Position numbers and translations under genes: made by a program
Notes under the pieces: model-generated
What the model was told of the DNA's origin: nothing
What the model saw: the letters and a program-made list of their open reading frames with translations, nothing else
The model's database searches: none
Shown here: positions 1-9,475 of the stretch, piece after piece
Layout of the letters: each line of letters starts with the position of its first letter
Numbering within the stretch: the first letter of the stretch is position 1
Assembly (NCBI GenBank): GCA_030674155.1
Contig: CM060336.1
Location: 1,427,842-1,491,841, forward strand
From: Stramonita haemastoma
Lineage: Eukaryota; Mollusca; Gastropoda; Neogastropoda; Muricidae
Direction: 5' to 3'
DNA: 64,000 bases

Positions 1-362
1 ATAGAGCAGCCAGTGAAGCATTGTGGCAGATAGAGCAGCCAGTGAAGCATTGTGGCAGATAGAGCAGCCAGTGAAGCATTGTGGCTGATAGAGCAGACAG
101 TGAAGCATTGTGGCAGATAGAGCAGCCAGTGAAGCATTGTGGCAGATAGAGCAGCCAGTGAAGCATTGTGGCTGATAGAGCAGCCAGTGAAGCATTGTGG
201 CAGATAGAGCAGACAGTGAAGCATTGTGGCAGATAGAGCAGCCAGTGAAGCATTGTGGCAGATAGAGCAGCCAGTGAAGCATTGTGGCTGATAGAGCAGC
301 CAGTGAAGCATTGTGGCAGATAGAGCAGCCAGTGAAGCATTGTGGCAGATAGAGCAGACAGT
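1..362. repeat. 29-bp minisatellite
   Basis: About 12.5 copies of a 29-base unit built on GATAGAGCAGCCAGTGAAG plus CATTGTGGCA, with only a few substitutions (cagcc/cagac, ggcag/ggctg). It runs off the left edge, so the true length is unknown. It lies in the intron before the first visible nucleobindin exon. Confidence 0.97.
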
Positions 363-431
363 AGTGGTTGCCGTGTGAGCGTTCCATGAAGAAGAATGGA
401 CAGCAGACAGGGGTTATTTTGTTTGTCACAG

Positions 432-490
432 ATTTGAACGCAGACAAGTTCTGGGACATACAGGAGGTGGAGGCAGTTTTGCAGAGTGAG
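432..490 (+). CDS. NUCB1: Nucleobindin exon with first EF-hand
   Basis: The acceptor TTTGTCACAG precedes 59 coding bases and the donor GAG|GTATGT follows. The reading gives a full 12-residue EF loop with D at 1, N at 3, D at 5, D at 9 and E at 12, so calcium ligands are all present. It enters in phase with two bases of a split codon, so an upstream exon is required; none is visible in positions 1-431, which are mostly minisatellite. An ATG at 386 in the same frame lies before the acceptor and is probably not a start. Confidence 0.85.
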
Positions 491-3400
491 GTATGTGGTG
501 TTCTCAGGTGTGTGTGTGGGGGGGTGGGGGTGGAACTGGGCGATGTACCGCATTCCTCCACAGCGCAGTTCTCTGCATGAAAGACGTAGTATACTGCTTT
601 TGTTTTGCAGTTCTCTGCATGAAAGACGTGGTATACTGCTTTTGTTTGGGTGTTGTAGAGCATTACCACTGAGTCAGGGGTGGAAATTATTTACTGTTTA
701 CAACATGCTTTTGATAAGTAGAGCATGTAGGAAATCATTTCCGCTTTAGTCATTTTTGGATAAATGATTTGGTGTATAGCATATAAAAAATTGTATGTAG
801 GGCTTTTATGGAAAGTGTTTTTGCTTTTTCTATGTAGTGCAAATCTGAATTAAAAACTATCACCACATATGATATTGACTTTCTTACTCTGATTATGTCA
901 GATGTAGAAACTATCAAGCACACATACCGCCTGCATGTAAAACAATAACACCGCTTATCATGTGTAAAAAAAATGTTTGCATACAAGATTTCTACATTAT
1001 AGAATGTCAACCCCCAAATCAGATCTAAAACATATAAGCATACAAGATTTCTGCATTATAGAATGTCAACCCCCAAATCAGATCTAAAACATATAAGCAT
1101 ACAAGATTCCTGTGTGTACAGCAGGACAGTCAACTGGCATTGCTGTGACGTAATGTGATGGGGTGGGATGTGATGGGGTGGGGTTGGATGGGGTAGGGTG
1201 GGATGTGATGGGGTAGGGTGGGATGAGGTAGGGTGGGATGGGGTAGGGTGAGATGGGGTGGGGTGGGGTTGGATGGGGTAGGGTGGGATGTGATGGGGTA
1301 GGATGGGGTGAGATGGGGTAGGGTTGGATGTGATGGGGTAGGGTGGGATGGGATAGGGTAGGGTGTGATGGGGTAGGGTGGGGTGGGATGTGATGGGGTG
1401 GGATGTGATGGGGTAGGATGGGATGGGGTAGGGTGTGATGGGGTAGGGTGTGCTGGGGTAGGGTGGGGTGAGATGGGGTGGGATGTGATGGGGTAGGGTG
1501 GGGTGAGATGGGGTAGGGTGGGGTGAGATGGGGTAGGGTGGGGTGAGATGTGGTAGGGTGGGATGGGATAGGGTAGGGTGTGATAGGGTGGGGTGGGATG
1601 GGGTAGGATGGGATGGGGTAGGGTAGGGTGTGATGGGTAGGGTGTGATGGGGTAGGGTGGGGTGAGATGGGGTGGGATGTGATGGGGTAGGGTGGGGTGA
1701 GATGGGGTAGGGTGGGATGTGATGGGGTAGGGTGGGGTGAGATGGGGTAGGGTGGAATGTGATGGGGTAGGGTGGGATGTGATGGGGTAGGGTGGGATGT
1801 GATGGGGTAGGGTGGGATGTGATGGGGTAGGGTGGAATGTGATGGGGTGGGTTGATGTGATGGGGGTTAGGGGTGGGATGTGATGGGGTGGGATGTGATG
1901 GGGGTGGGTTGGATGGGGTAGGGTGGGTGGTGGGATGTGATGGGGTAGTAGGGTGGGGTGGTGGGTGGATAGGGTAGGGTGGGATGTGATGGGGGTATGG
2001 GTGGATGTGATGGGGTGGGTGGGATGTGATAGGGTAGGGTGTGATGTGATAGGGTAGGGTGTTGATGGGGTAGGGTTGTGATGTGTTGATGGGGTAGGGT
2101 AGGGTGTGATAGGGTAGGGTGTGATGTGATGGGGTGGTAGGGTGGGATGTGTGGTGGGTAGGGTAGGGTGTGATGGGGTGGGTGTGATGGGGTAGGGTAG
2201 GGTGTGATAGGGTAGGGTGTGATGGGGTGGGGTAGGGTAGGGTGTGATGGGGTGGGTGGTGGGGTAGGGTGTGATGGGGTAGGGTAGGGTGTGATGGGTA
2301 GGGTGTGATGGGTGGGTGGATGTGATGTGAGTGGGATTGATGGATGGGGTAGGTGAATGGTGTGTGGATGTAGGTGGGAGTGGGTGGATGTGATGGGGTA
2401 GTGGATGTGGATGTGATGTGTGTGAGTGAGTGTGTGATGTGATGTGGTATGATGTGAGTGAGTGGTGTGACGTGATGGTGTGAGATGTGGCAGCTGGAGA
2501 AGCAGTACGACCGCGGAACAGCCTGAGGAGGACGACCCTGTGAGAGGGAGGGGTGAACCGATGAGGGGCACATGTTGAGCCGGACAGGACCACGACCGCC
2601 TCATCTCCATGACCGAGTTCCTCCACTACACTGACGACAACAAGGAGTTCCAGGATAACCCGGATGGGAGGTAGGGCAGGGAGGCCACTGTTGGGTTGGG
2701 TAGTCATGGGGGGGGGTGTTTGGGGGGGGGGGGGGGGGTATGGGTGTGTGTGGTGTGGATGTTTGTGTGTGTGGGGGGGGGGGAGATGGGGGGGGATGCC
2801 CAAAGGAGAAACTTCCCACTTTAAAAAAAAAAAAAATTCAAAGAGAGTTCTAGAATAAGCAGCAATTGCTTTTTTTTTCTTTTTTTTTACATCCAGCCCT
2901 CCGTCAACCCCCCCTTCCCCCCAAAAAAAATCCCCACCCCACCAAACAAACAAGCCAATAACGAAACAACCCCCCTCCCCCCCCCCATCCCAAAAGAAAA
3001 CAAAAATAAAACCCAACCCCCTTACCCCCCTAAACTCCCCAAACAGTTTTTTAAAAAAAAACAACCCAACCTTCAATCACTGTTCAATCCCGGCAAATCC
3101 CGGATCGGGACTAAGAGGGTTAATCCTCCCTTCAGGCTAACAGTGGTGTTGGTGTGTTTGCAGACGGTGGATGAGAAGCAGGCCTTCACTGACGAGGAAT
3201 ACCAGCAGTTTGTGCAGCAGCACCACCCCCAGCCTGGAGTTGTGCCTGGTGAGTGAGGGGGCTTTGGGGATACATTTTCTATGTTGTCTTTTTTTCCTGT
3301 GTGTGAGGCTTTAGGGGGTTTCTCTTTTTGTTTTTTAACACTCTCTCTTTTTGTGCCTGTTTGTGAGGTTTTTTTTTTTTTGTTTTTAAGGACCAATTTT

Positions 3401-6349
3401 TTTTTCCTTTCAGTGAGTTGTCTTGTCTTCAAACACTGTCTTTTCAAAACTGCAGTGAATGGATGATATAGCCAAGTGGTTAAGACTTTTTTTGACTTTC
3501 AGTCCCATGGATCCATGACATTCATGGGTTCAAATTCTCCGGCAGCACCTGGGAATTAAGGGTGAGGGATTTTTACAATATCCACGGAAATTTCTGACCA
3601 CTTCTTTTATTTTTTATATCCTCTTGTTCTCTTTATTTGAGGGTGTTTACAGGAGTTATTTACTTATAACATCAAGGAAAAAGGCAGAATTTGTGAATCG
3701 TTTTTTCACCTGAGTTGATCAGCAGACAGACAGAAGAAAGGATTTTCTACTTAGTGACACAACTGTGATCTAGAATAAGTATTGCCCTAAGGTGGCTCTG
3801 ATTTCAACATATGAAACATTCAAGTTTCTGGCAAACAAGGAAAGTGTATCAGAGATTACTGGAGAGTTGAGACACAAATATTTGGGGAAGGCAGGGGTCC
3901 ATGGTAATCAGCCATTGCAAGATCTACATGGTAAAGTTGTAAATGACATTACTATCTGTATTTCAAGTGTCATTCATCTCAGTGTCTTCCTACCTGGGTG
4001 GGGTGAGAAAATAGCTGTAAAGTGCCTTTTCCAAGGGCACAACACCATAGCAGAAAGCTGGGATCGAACCCGCAACCTTTAGATTACAAGTCCAACACCC
4101 TAACCACTAGACTACAGTGGCGACTTTATCTGATGAAGATTGTCATTTAAAAACAAACAACAACAAAAAGTAAACAACAAACAAAACTTACATTCTGTGC
4201 CTCTTTCTTTCAACTTTAGGGATGTATGGTGGCTATGTTCATGTTTGCGTCACCCACTGAGCACTGGCTTGAATTACGGGATCTTTTAGGTGCTATTTGA
4301 TCTTCTGCACTGTGTATATAAACACATGATGAGAATCAAGGCACTGGCAGGTCTGCATTGAAGTTGACCTGGGAGATCTTAAAAATCCCCACCTTTAATT
4401 CACCAGAGGCCGCTGAGATTCAAACCCACGACTTCATGGACCCATGGGATTGAAGTCAGATGGTCTTAACCACTCTGCTGAAGCTTCCATCTTATTGTTT
4501 TGTTTTTTTGTTCTGTTAAAATTGGCATTATTTCTATTCCAATGAACCCTATGATATTACTCTTTATTGTCAAAAACTAGACATGACTAATTTTTTATTC
4601 AGCTATGATGTGCATGTGTTGAGTTGTCAGATATGAACAGATGGGAGTGATGATGATTGAAGTGACCATTTTTTTTTTTTTTTTTTTGGGGGGTTCCTTT
4701 TTTATGTTGAGCAGTCCTCCTGTGGACAACAATCTTCAATTCAGGCCAGAGGATCAGCAGCAACAACTGCAACACCACAGCAGCAACAACAACAACAGCA
4801 GCAGCAACAACACAACACCAGCAGCAAACAGCAGCAACAGTTCCAGCAGGACCTGGTTAGTGCAGGGCTGTTGGTTCCAGTGTTGACTGGATAGCTACCT
4901 TAGAGGCGGCTCAAAACCCACTCCCTCAGTTGATGTCAGGTCATAAATGAGATGCTCTATCCACTAGGCTATTCCTTTCCATATGGAAACTGTTTTAGCT
5001 AAACCCTGATCCTTTGTGTTGCATACATATACCCAGAGCAGTTGCCCCCCAAAGCACCAGAGCAGTTGCCCCCCAAATATACCCAGAGCAGTTGCCCCCC
5101 CAAAACAAACCCAGAGCATGCCCCAAAATATACCAGCAGTTGCCCCCAAAAAACCAGTGCAGTTGCCCCCCAAATAACCCAGTGCAGTTGCCCCCAAAAA
5201 TACCAGACAGTTGCCCCCAAAGAAACCAGGCAGTTGCCCCCCAAAAATACCATCAGTGCCCCAAAAACAACCCAGTGCAGTGCCAAGCCTCAAGGTCCTG
5301 TCTGACATATCAGAATAGAATGCTTGGAAAAACTGTTGGCCGTTGCTCCTGCTGAGGAGAAATATTGGAATTAAATGCGCAGAGAAAGCGTGGGCATCAT
5401 TGTCCCCCAAAGAAAAACATTAGGATAAGGTTGAGGCCGGCAGGCAGACTTCCTGCTAAGTCACAAGCACAGGAGAAGACCAGGCTCGACACATCCTGCT
5501 AGCCGCCGCTGTAGTCTAGTGGTTAGGGCGTTGGACTTGTAATCTAAAGGTTGTGGGTTCGATCCCAGCTTTCAGCTATGGCATTGTGCCCTTGGAAAAG
5601 GCACTTTACGGCTATTTTCTCACCCCACCCAGGTGTAAAAGGGGTACCAACCTTGTGTTGGGGGTTAACCCTGCGATAGACTGGCGTCCTATCCAGGGGG
5701 GGAGTCTTATGACTCTCAGTCACTTAACGCCACAGAAACAGGGATAAGCACCGGCCTGATGAGCCTTAGGCTCGGGACAGACTTTAACTTTTAAAACATC
5801 CTGCCTGGTAAAGGAACACACGTAGAGAGATCAGGAAAAGAACATGTTTAGTCCCCTGAGGGGATGCCAGGGGCCTGTCAGTATAAATAGCAAATCCACC
5901 TTCTGGACATTCTGTGCTGGGAATTCCCTTTTCTGTTCCTCTCTCTCTTTCTGCCTTGTTCCTGTTCTTCTTGTCACCGCCTTCTTATCCATTTTCTGCC
6001 TTCTTGGTCCATTCTTCTGCCTTTATTTCCAGAAAAAAACAACACATCAAATAACAGTTCTCCTCCACTCTGAACTCAGATGCGCTGGGTCTGATTTGTC
6101 AGGCGCTTAACAATAACGCAACACATTTTCACTCACATGACAGACAACATTTGCTGTTTGAGCGTTCAATGAAGAAGAAGATGATTTTAGAAATGCTGAG
6201 AGAAAGAAGCAGCCATTGCTGCTTCCATAAAAAAGAAAAATCAATGACAGAGTTGACCTTGCTGTCTGCAGAATGCCCAACAAGGAATGCCCCAAGCCGT
6301 GCCCCATGACGTGCCAGTGCAGAACATGCAGCAACAGCAACAACAACAA

Positions 6350-6381
<32 letters not shown>

Positions 6382-6385
6382 ACAA

Positions 6386-6435
<50 letters not shown>

Positions 6436-8605
6436 GCAGCAGGGCAGGTTGGAGAGGTAGGCCATGAGGGGCTGATGGCCCAGCAGGCAGCTCCAGCCCA
6501 GGACACAGGGAGAGGAGAAGCCATTCACCAGCAAGATGTCGACCAGCAGGTAAAGTACAGCTTCCTCCACACAGAAATAATCAGTCTGTAAAGGGTGGAC
6601 TGTGCTGTTTACAGTCAAGTAGAAATCAGTCTGTAAAGGGCTGGACTGTGCTGTTTACAGTCAAGTAGAAATCAGTCTGTAAAGGGCTGGACTGTGCTGT
6701 TTACAGTCAAGTAGAAATCAGTCTGTAAAGGGCTGGACTGTGCTGTTTACAGTCAAGTAGAAATCAGTCTGTAAAGTGTGGACTGTGCTGTTTACAGTCA
6801 AGTAGAAATCAGTCTGTAAAGGGCTGGACTGTGCTGTTTACAGTCAAGTAGAAATCAGTCTGTAAAGGGCTGGACTGTGCTGTTTACAGTCAAGTAGAAA
6901 TCAGTCTGTAAAGGGCTGGACTGTGCTGTTTACAGTCAAGTAGAAATCAGTCTGTAAAGGGCTGGACTGTGCTGTTTACAGTCAAGTAGAAATCAGTCTG
7001 TAAAGTGTGGACTGTGCTGTTTACAGTCAAGTAGAAATCAGTCTGTAAAGGGCTGGACTGTGCTGTTTACAGTCAAGTAGAAGTTAGTCTGTAAAGGGCT
7101 GGACTGTGCTGTTTACAGTCAAGTAGAAATCAGTCTGTAAAGGGCTGGACTGTGCTGTTTACAGTCAAGTAGAAATCAGTCTGTAAAGGGCTGGACTGTG
7201 CTGTTTACAGTCAAGTAGAAATCAGTCTGTAAAGGGCTGGACTGTGCTGTTTACAGTCAAGTAGAAATCAGTCTGTAAAGGGCTGGACTGTGCTGTTTAC
7301 AGTCAAGTAGAAATCAGTCTGTAAAGGGCTGGACTGTGCTGTTTACAGTCAAGTAGAAATCAGTCTGTAAAGGGGTGGACTGTGCTGTTTACAGTCAAGT
7401 AGAAATCAGTCTGTAAAGGGCTGGACTGTGCTGTTTACAGTCAAGTAGAAATCAGTCTGTAAAGGGCTGGACTGTGCTGTTTACAGTCAAGTAGAAATCA
7501 GTCTGTAAAGGGGTGGACTGTGCTGTTTACAGTCAAGTAGAAATCAGTCTGTAAAGGGCTGGACTGTGCTGTTTACAGTCAAGTAGAAGTTAGTCTGTAA
7601 AGGGCTGGACTGTGCTGTTTACAGTCAAGTAGAAATCAGTCTGTAAAGTGTGGACTGTGCTGTTTACAGTCAAGTAGAAATCAGTCTGTAAAGGGCTGGA
7701 CTGTGCTGTTTACAGTCAAGTAGAAATCAGTCTGTAAAGTGTGGACTGTGCTGTTTACAGTCAAGTAGAAATCAGTCTGTAAAGGGCTGGACTGTGCTGT
7801 TTACAGTCAAGTAGAAGTTAGCCTGTAAAGGGCTGGACTGTAGCTGTTTACAGTCAAGTAGAGAAATCAGTCTGTAAAGTGTGGACTGTGCTGTTTATAG
7901 TCAAGTAGAAGTTAGTCTGTAAAGGGCTGGACTGTGCTGTTTACAGTCAAGTAGAAATCAGTCTGTAAAGTGTGGACTGTGGTGTTTACAGTCAAGTAGA
8001 AATCAGTCTGTAAAGGGGTGGACTGTGCTGTTTACAGTCAAGTAGAAATCAGTCTGTAAAGGGGTGGCTTATTGTTCAACACTTGCATTCAGCACAGATT
8101 TCTATGCATGAAATTTGGGCTGTTCTCTCCAGGGTGGGCACACCCTCTAGTTTGCAAAACTGCATACACACTGGGACTGGATGTAAAAAAAAAAGAAAAC
8201 ATTTGAGAACAAATAAATTTTTTAAATAGTGATCTGATGGCCTGGGTTTGAGCCACCACTGAGACGTTTGTTCAAGGGGATTTTTTTCCCTGGAGTTGAC
8301 ATCAGTGCCAACTCCTATCTCCAAAAGTCCTTCAGATGAGACTATAAACTGAGGCCCTATGTGTGAATGCATGTAGAGTATCTTGCACACACATTAAAAC
8401 CTATTTTGCCATTTGGAAGAGTAGGCCCTTGTATGCCAGTGGGAACGGATGACAATATTTACAAACTGCATACACACAGGGACTGGCTGTAAAAAAAAAA
8501 GCACGTTAGCCTTGAAATAAAATGAAAAATGAATGAAAAAATATGAAATTGCTCTTCCCTTTATATTTTCCTAACTTTAGTCTTGACTTCTGCAGCAGGG
8601 GAGTT

Positions 8606-8683
<78 letters not shown>

Positions 8684-9283
8684 GAAACATAATCAAGAAG
8701 GCAGTTATGCAAGTTTGTAAAAATAGAGATGAATTTTCCTTCATGTTGTGTCAAAATCTGTCGGGGTTTAGTGCTTAATTCCGACTTTGCAAAACACCTC
8801 ATAATGTTTTAAAAAAAAAAAAAAAAAAAAAGGTTCTAGAGTCCAAAAATAAATTTTCATAATTTGGAAGGGGGTGAAAACTGTTGCCAATCCTGTTTAT
8901 GATAAAATTATAATTGTCCCAAGCTATCAATTCAGATTTTTTTTTTTAATGATGAAGTAAAACAAAAGAGACGTTGCTGTTTCAGGAAATGAAAGTGAAT
9001 CTACTCTTTGTTTCTACTTTTATAGGAAAGTTTTTAGAAACATTCTGTAAAAGATAAAAAAAAAAAATTCTGAACTGTTTAAAAAGAAAAAGATCTTGTG
9101 ATAACCTCTTTTTCTTCTTTCTGTTACAATCAGATGAAGGTGGTCAAACACGACGAGCCAATCGAGATTCAGATTCACCAAGGTCAGGGAGAGCCACTGC
9201 AAGGTCAACAAGAAGGCCAGCCAATCCAGAATCAAGTTCATGCAGGTCAAGGACAGCCTGTGCCAGGTCAAGCCATACCCTGA
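432..9283 (+). CDS. NUCB1: Nucleobindin-like EF-hand protein, 3' part of gene (partial, frame breaks)
   Basis: Nucleobindins are secreted/Golgi and cytosolic calcium-binding proteins with two EF-hands, an acidic/coiled middle and a Gln-rich tail. Exons inferred from GT-AG sites are 432-490, 2494-2670, 3164-3248, 4715-4855, 6272-6549 and 9134-9283 (stop TGA 9281-9283). The first gives a canonical EF loop DLNADKFWDIQE. The second opens LEKQYD, as nucleobindins do after EF1, and carries the second EF hand ending DRLISMTEF. The third reads TVDEKQAFTDEEYQQF, resembling the family's post-EF segment. The fourth and fifth are poly-Gln. The last is Gln/Gly/Pro-rich, beginning MKVVKHDEP and ending VPGQAIP. 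Earlier exons lie left of the window. Exons 2, 4 and 5 need one-base insertions to stay open, which suggests assembly error or decay. Family assignment comes from remembered similarity. The ortholog-level symbol is tentative; another EF-hand secretory protein is possible but less likely. Confidence 0.83.
565..648. repeat. 42-bp tandem duplication
   Basis: Two nearly identical 42-base copies starting GCAGTTCTCTGCATGAAAG, differing at one base (tagt/tggt) plus a small end difference. Confidence 0.9.
979..1110. repeat. 59-bp tandem repeat, about 2.2 copies
   Basis: Copies starting GCATACAAGATT begin at 979, 1038 and 1097. The third breaks off into unrelated sequence just before the G-rich array. 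Confidence 0.9.
1140..2470. repeat. G-rich GGGTA/GGGATG minisatellite in a nucleobindin intron
   Basis: About 1.3 kb of irregular 5-base-based repeats mixing GGGTA, GGGTG, GGGATGTGAT and GGGGTA. The plus (coding) strand is almost free of C, with GGG runs every 2-5 bases, so both DNA and the transcript could form G-quadruplexes. Long open frames on the minus strand here (His/Pro/Thr-rich) are artefacts of the repeat. Confidence 0.95.
2494..2670 (+). CDS. NUCB1: Nucleobindin exon with second EF-hand, frame-broken
   Basis: The acceptor GATGTGGCAG directly follows the G-rich array. The exon starts LEKQYD in phase with the previous exon, then meets a stop (TGA near 2524). After about 2585 the family-like frame resumes one position off, giving DHDRLISMTEFLHYTDD and then DNPD. 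The junction at 2660-2670 lacks one base if the usual D-W-E-T motif is to be read into the next exon. At least three missing bases explain the pattern, one of them plausibly a C lost from a CC pair in the EF loop. Homopolymer errors in a long-read assembly are the simplest explanation; a decaying gene is the alternative. Confidence 0.75.
2700..3070. repeat. Low-complexity G tract, A tract and C/A-rich segment
   Basis: Runs of G up to 16 at 2710-2800, A13 near 2823, then C/A-rich sequence to 3070, all within the intron between nucleobindin exons 2 and 3. No gene is seen. Confidence 0.85.
3455..3600 (+). mobile_element. SINE family C, head portion
   Basis: The tRNA-like head ATAGCCAAGTGGTTAAGAC and a B-box-like GGGTTCAAATTCTC match the head of the family C copies at 20236 and 22370. 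The body breaks off after the GGGAATTAAGGGTGAGG segment. Confidence 0.75.
3985..4125 (-). mobile_element. SINE family A, truncated copy
   Basis: Reverse-oriented copy holding the tRNA-like head (box B GGTTCGATCCC-like, read as GGGATCGAACCC on the plus strand) and only the first ~80 bases of the body. Confidence 0.8.
4215..4492 (-). mobile_element. SINE family C copy
   Basis: Reverse copy sharing GGGATGTATGGTGG, the AATTACGGGATCTTTTAGG segment and the head end ATTCAAACCCACGACTTCAT with copies at 27370 and 38508. Confidence 0.82.
4715..4855 (+). CDS. NUCB1: Nucleobindin Gln-rich exon
   Basis: An acceptor GTTGAGCAG precedes 141 bases ending at CTG|GTTAGT. The first part reads PPVDNNLQFRPEDQQQQLQH, then a one-base shift is needed to continue as poly-Gln ending QQQQFQQDL, which is the frame that matches the donor. 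Without the shift the CAG/CAA run is read as Ser/Asn. CAG and CAA codons are mixed, which usually stabilises such tracts. Entry phase does not match the previous exon exactly, so a further indel or a missed small exon is likely. Confidence 0.7.
5030..5290. repeat. ~25-bp minisatellite
   Basis: About ten degenerate copies of a unit containing AGCAGTTGCCCCCCAAA, with variable C and A run lengths, in the intron between the nucleobindin Gln-rich exons. Confidence 0.9.
5502..5797 (+). mobile_element. SINE family A, full-length copy
   Basis: tRNA-derived head GCCGCTGTAGTCTAGTGGTT with box-B GGTTCGATCCC, followed by a ~220-base body (TTGTGCCCTTGGAAAAGGCA ... TGCGATAGACTGGCGTCC ... GATAAGCACCGGCCTGATGA) and a T-rich end. 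The head resembles a tRNA with a TGT anticodon region (Thr-like), but does not fold as a true gene over its full length. Confidence 0.9.
5830..6180 (-). mobile_element. Interspersed repeat family E copy
   Basis: Reverse copy: GGGGATGCCAGGGGCCTGTC at one end, TTGGTCCATTCTTCTGCC in the middle and the CTTGTCAGG / ACAGACAACA end. Same layout as copies at 12740, 26035, 34130, 46155 and 53540. It shows no tRNA head and its class is not assigned. Confidence 0.85.
6272..6549 (+). CDS. NUCB1: Nucleobindin poly-Gln exon
   Basis: The acceptor TGTCTGCAG precedes NAQQGMPQAVPHDVPVQNM and then a run of roughly 37 Gln codons (mixed CAA/CAG) up to about 6441. One base is missing in the G run near 6443. With it restored the frame continues through GEVGHEG and AQQAAPAQDTGRGEAIHQQ to DVDQQ and the donor CAG|GTAAAG at 6549. 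With the restored base the exon would be 93 whole codons, in phase with the next exon at 9134. The 46-bp satellite starts within about 30 bases of this donor. Confidence 0.78.
6570..8066. repeat. 46-bp satellite with internal hairpin, about 32 copies
   Basis: The unit is GTAGAAATCAGTCTGTAAAG followed by GGCTGGACTGTGCTGTTTAC and AGTCAA. Each unit contains the inverted repeat GACTGT-7 nt-ACAGTC. Variants alternate among gggctgg, gtgtgg and ggggtgg. It begins about 30 bases after the nucleobindin donor at 6549 and fills the first 1.5 kb of that intron. Confidence 0.97.
8085..8505 (+). mobile_element. SINE family B copy preceded by a family F fragment
   Basis: 8085-8150 resembles the CTCCCTGGGGAGAGCAGC-type segment of family F. 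8225-8505 is a family B body (CTGGAGTTGACATCAGTGCC, TGAGACTATAAACTGAGGCC, CATACACACAGGGACTGG). Confidence 0.75.
8606..8681. repeat. (TG)n microsatellite
   Basis: About 36 near-perfect TG dinucleotides in the intron before the last nucleobindin exon. Confidence 0.97.
9134..9283 (+). CDS. NUCB1: Nucleobindin last coding exon
   Basis: The acceptor TTACAATCAG is followed by 49 codons and TGA. The product is hydrophilic and Gln/Gly/Pro-rich with repeated GQG/GQ motifs. The first codon is ATG, but the pyrimidine-rich AG before it and the phase of the previous exon argue that it is internal rather than a start. A possible poly(A) signal AATAAA lies at about 9466, some 185 bases after the stop. Confidence 0.8.
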   Translation: MKVVKHDEPIEIQIHQGQGEPLQGQQEGQPIQNQVHAGQGQPVPGQAIP

Positions 9284-9463
9284 GTTCACTGGGGAGAAGG
9301 TCGTGTCTTCATGTCTGTCAGTTGTTGGCTGACATGTTGAATTATATCAAAACAGCATGGGTGAAACTGTCTCCATCATTGGAATGGAAGGAATCTTTTT
9401 TAGAGGTGTACCAAACTATGAATTCCTTCTTTTTAATTTTGTTCACATCTAAAACGGGGAAAG

Positions 9464-9475
9464 ACAAATAAAAAA
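9464..9475 (+). promoter_or_regulatory. Candidate poly(A) signal of the nucleobindin gene
   Basis: GACAAATAAAAAAG contains AATAAA about 185 bases after the stop codon, within plausible 3' UTR distance. A second candidate, GAAATAAAAATG near 15108, would give a 3' UTR of about 5.8 kb that includes several minisatellites. Which one is used cannot be told from sequence. Confidence 0.4.

Noticed and set aside
1..362. CRISPR-like direct repeats
   Set aside because: The repeats are head-to-tail with no unique spacers, in an animal genome.
1140..2470. Internal telomere-like sequence
   Set aside because: GGGTA and GGGATG units are irregular and TTAGGG is not the repeating unit; better described as a G-rich minisatellite.
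1056..3076. Long minus-strand open frames (His/Pro/Thr-rich, up to 648 residues)
   Set aside because: They are translations of the G-rich minisatellite and the C-rich tract; all three frames are open and composition is purely repeat-driven.
5502..5575. True tRNA gene
   Set aside because: A-box and B-box are present, but the sequence continues into a shared 220-base body found in other copies with target duplications, so it is a SINE head. The same applies to 22380, 25205, 45861 (minus) and 56042.
6107..6618. Minus-strand frames of poly-Leu, poly-Val/Ala and poly-Cys
   Set aside because: Antisense readings of the nucleobindin CAA/CAG tract.
9134..9136. ATG as start of a small separate protein
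   Set aside because: It directly follows a good acceptor and is in phase with the preceding nucleobindin exon, so it is an internal Met.
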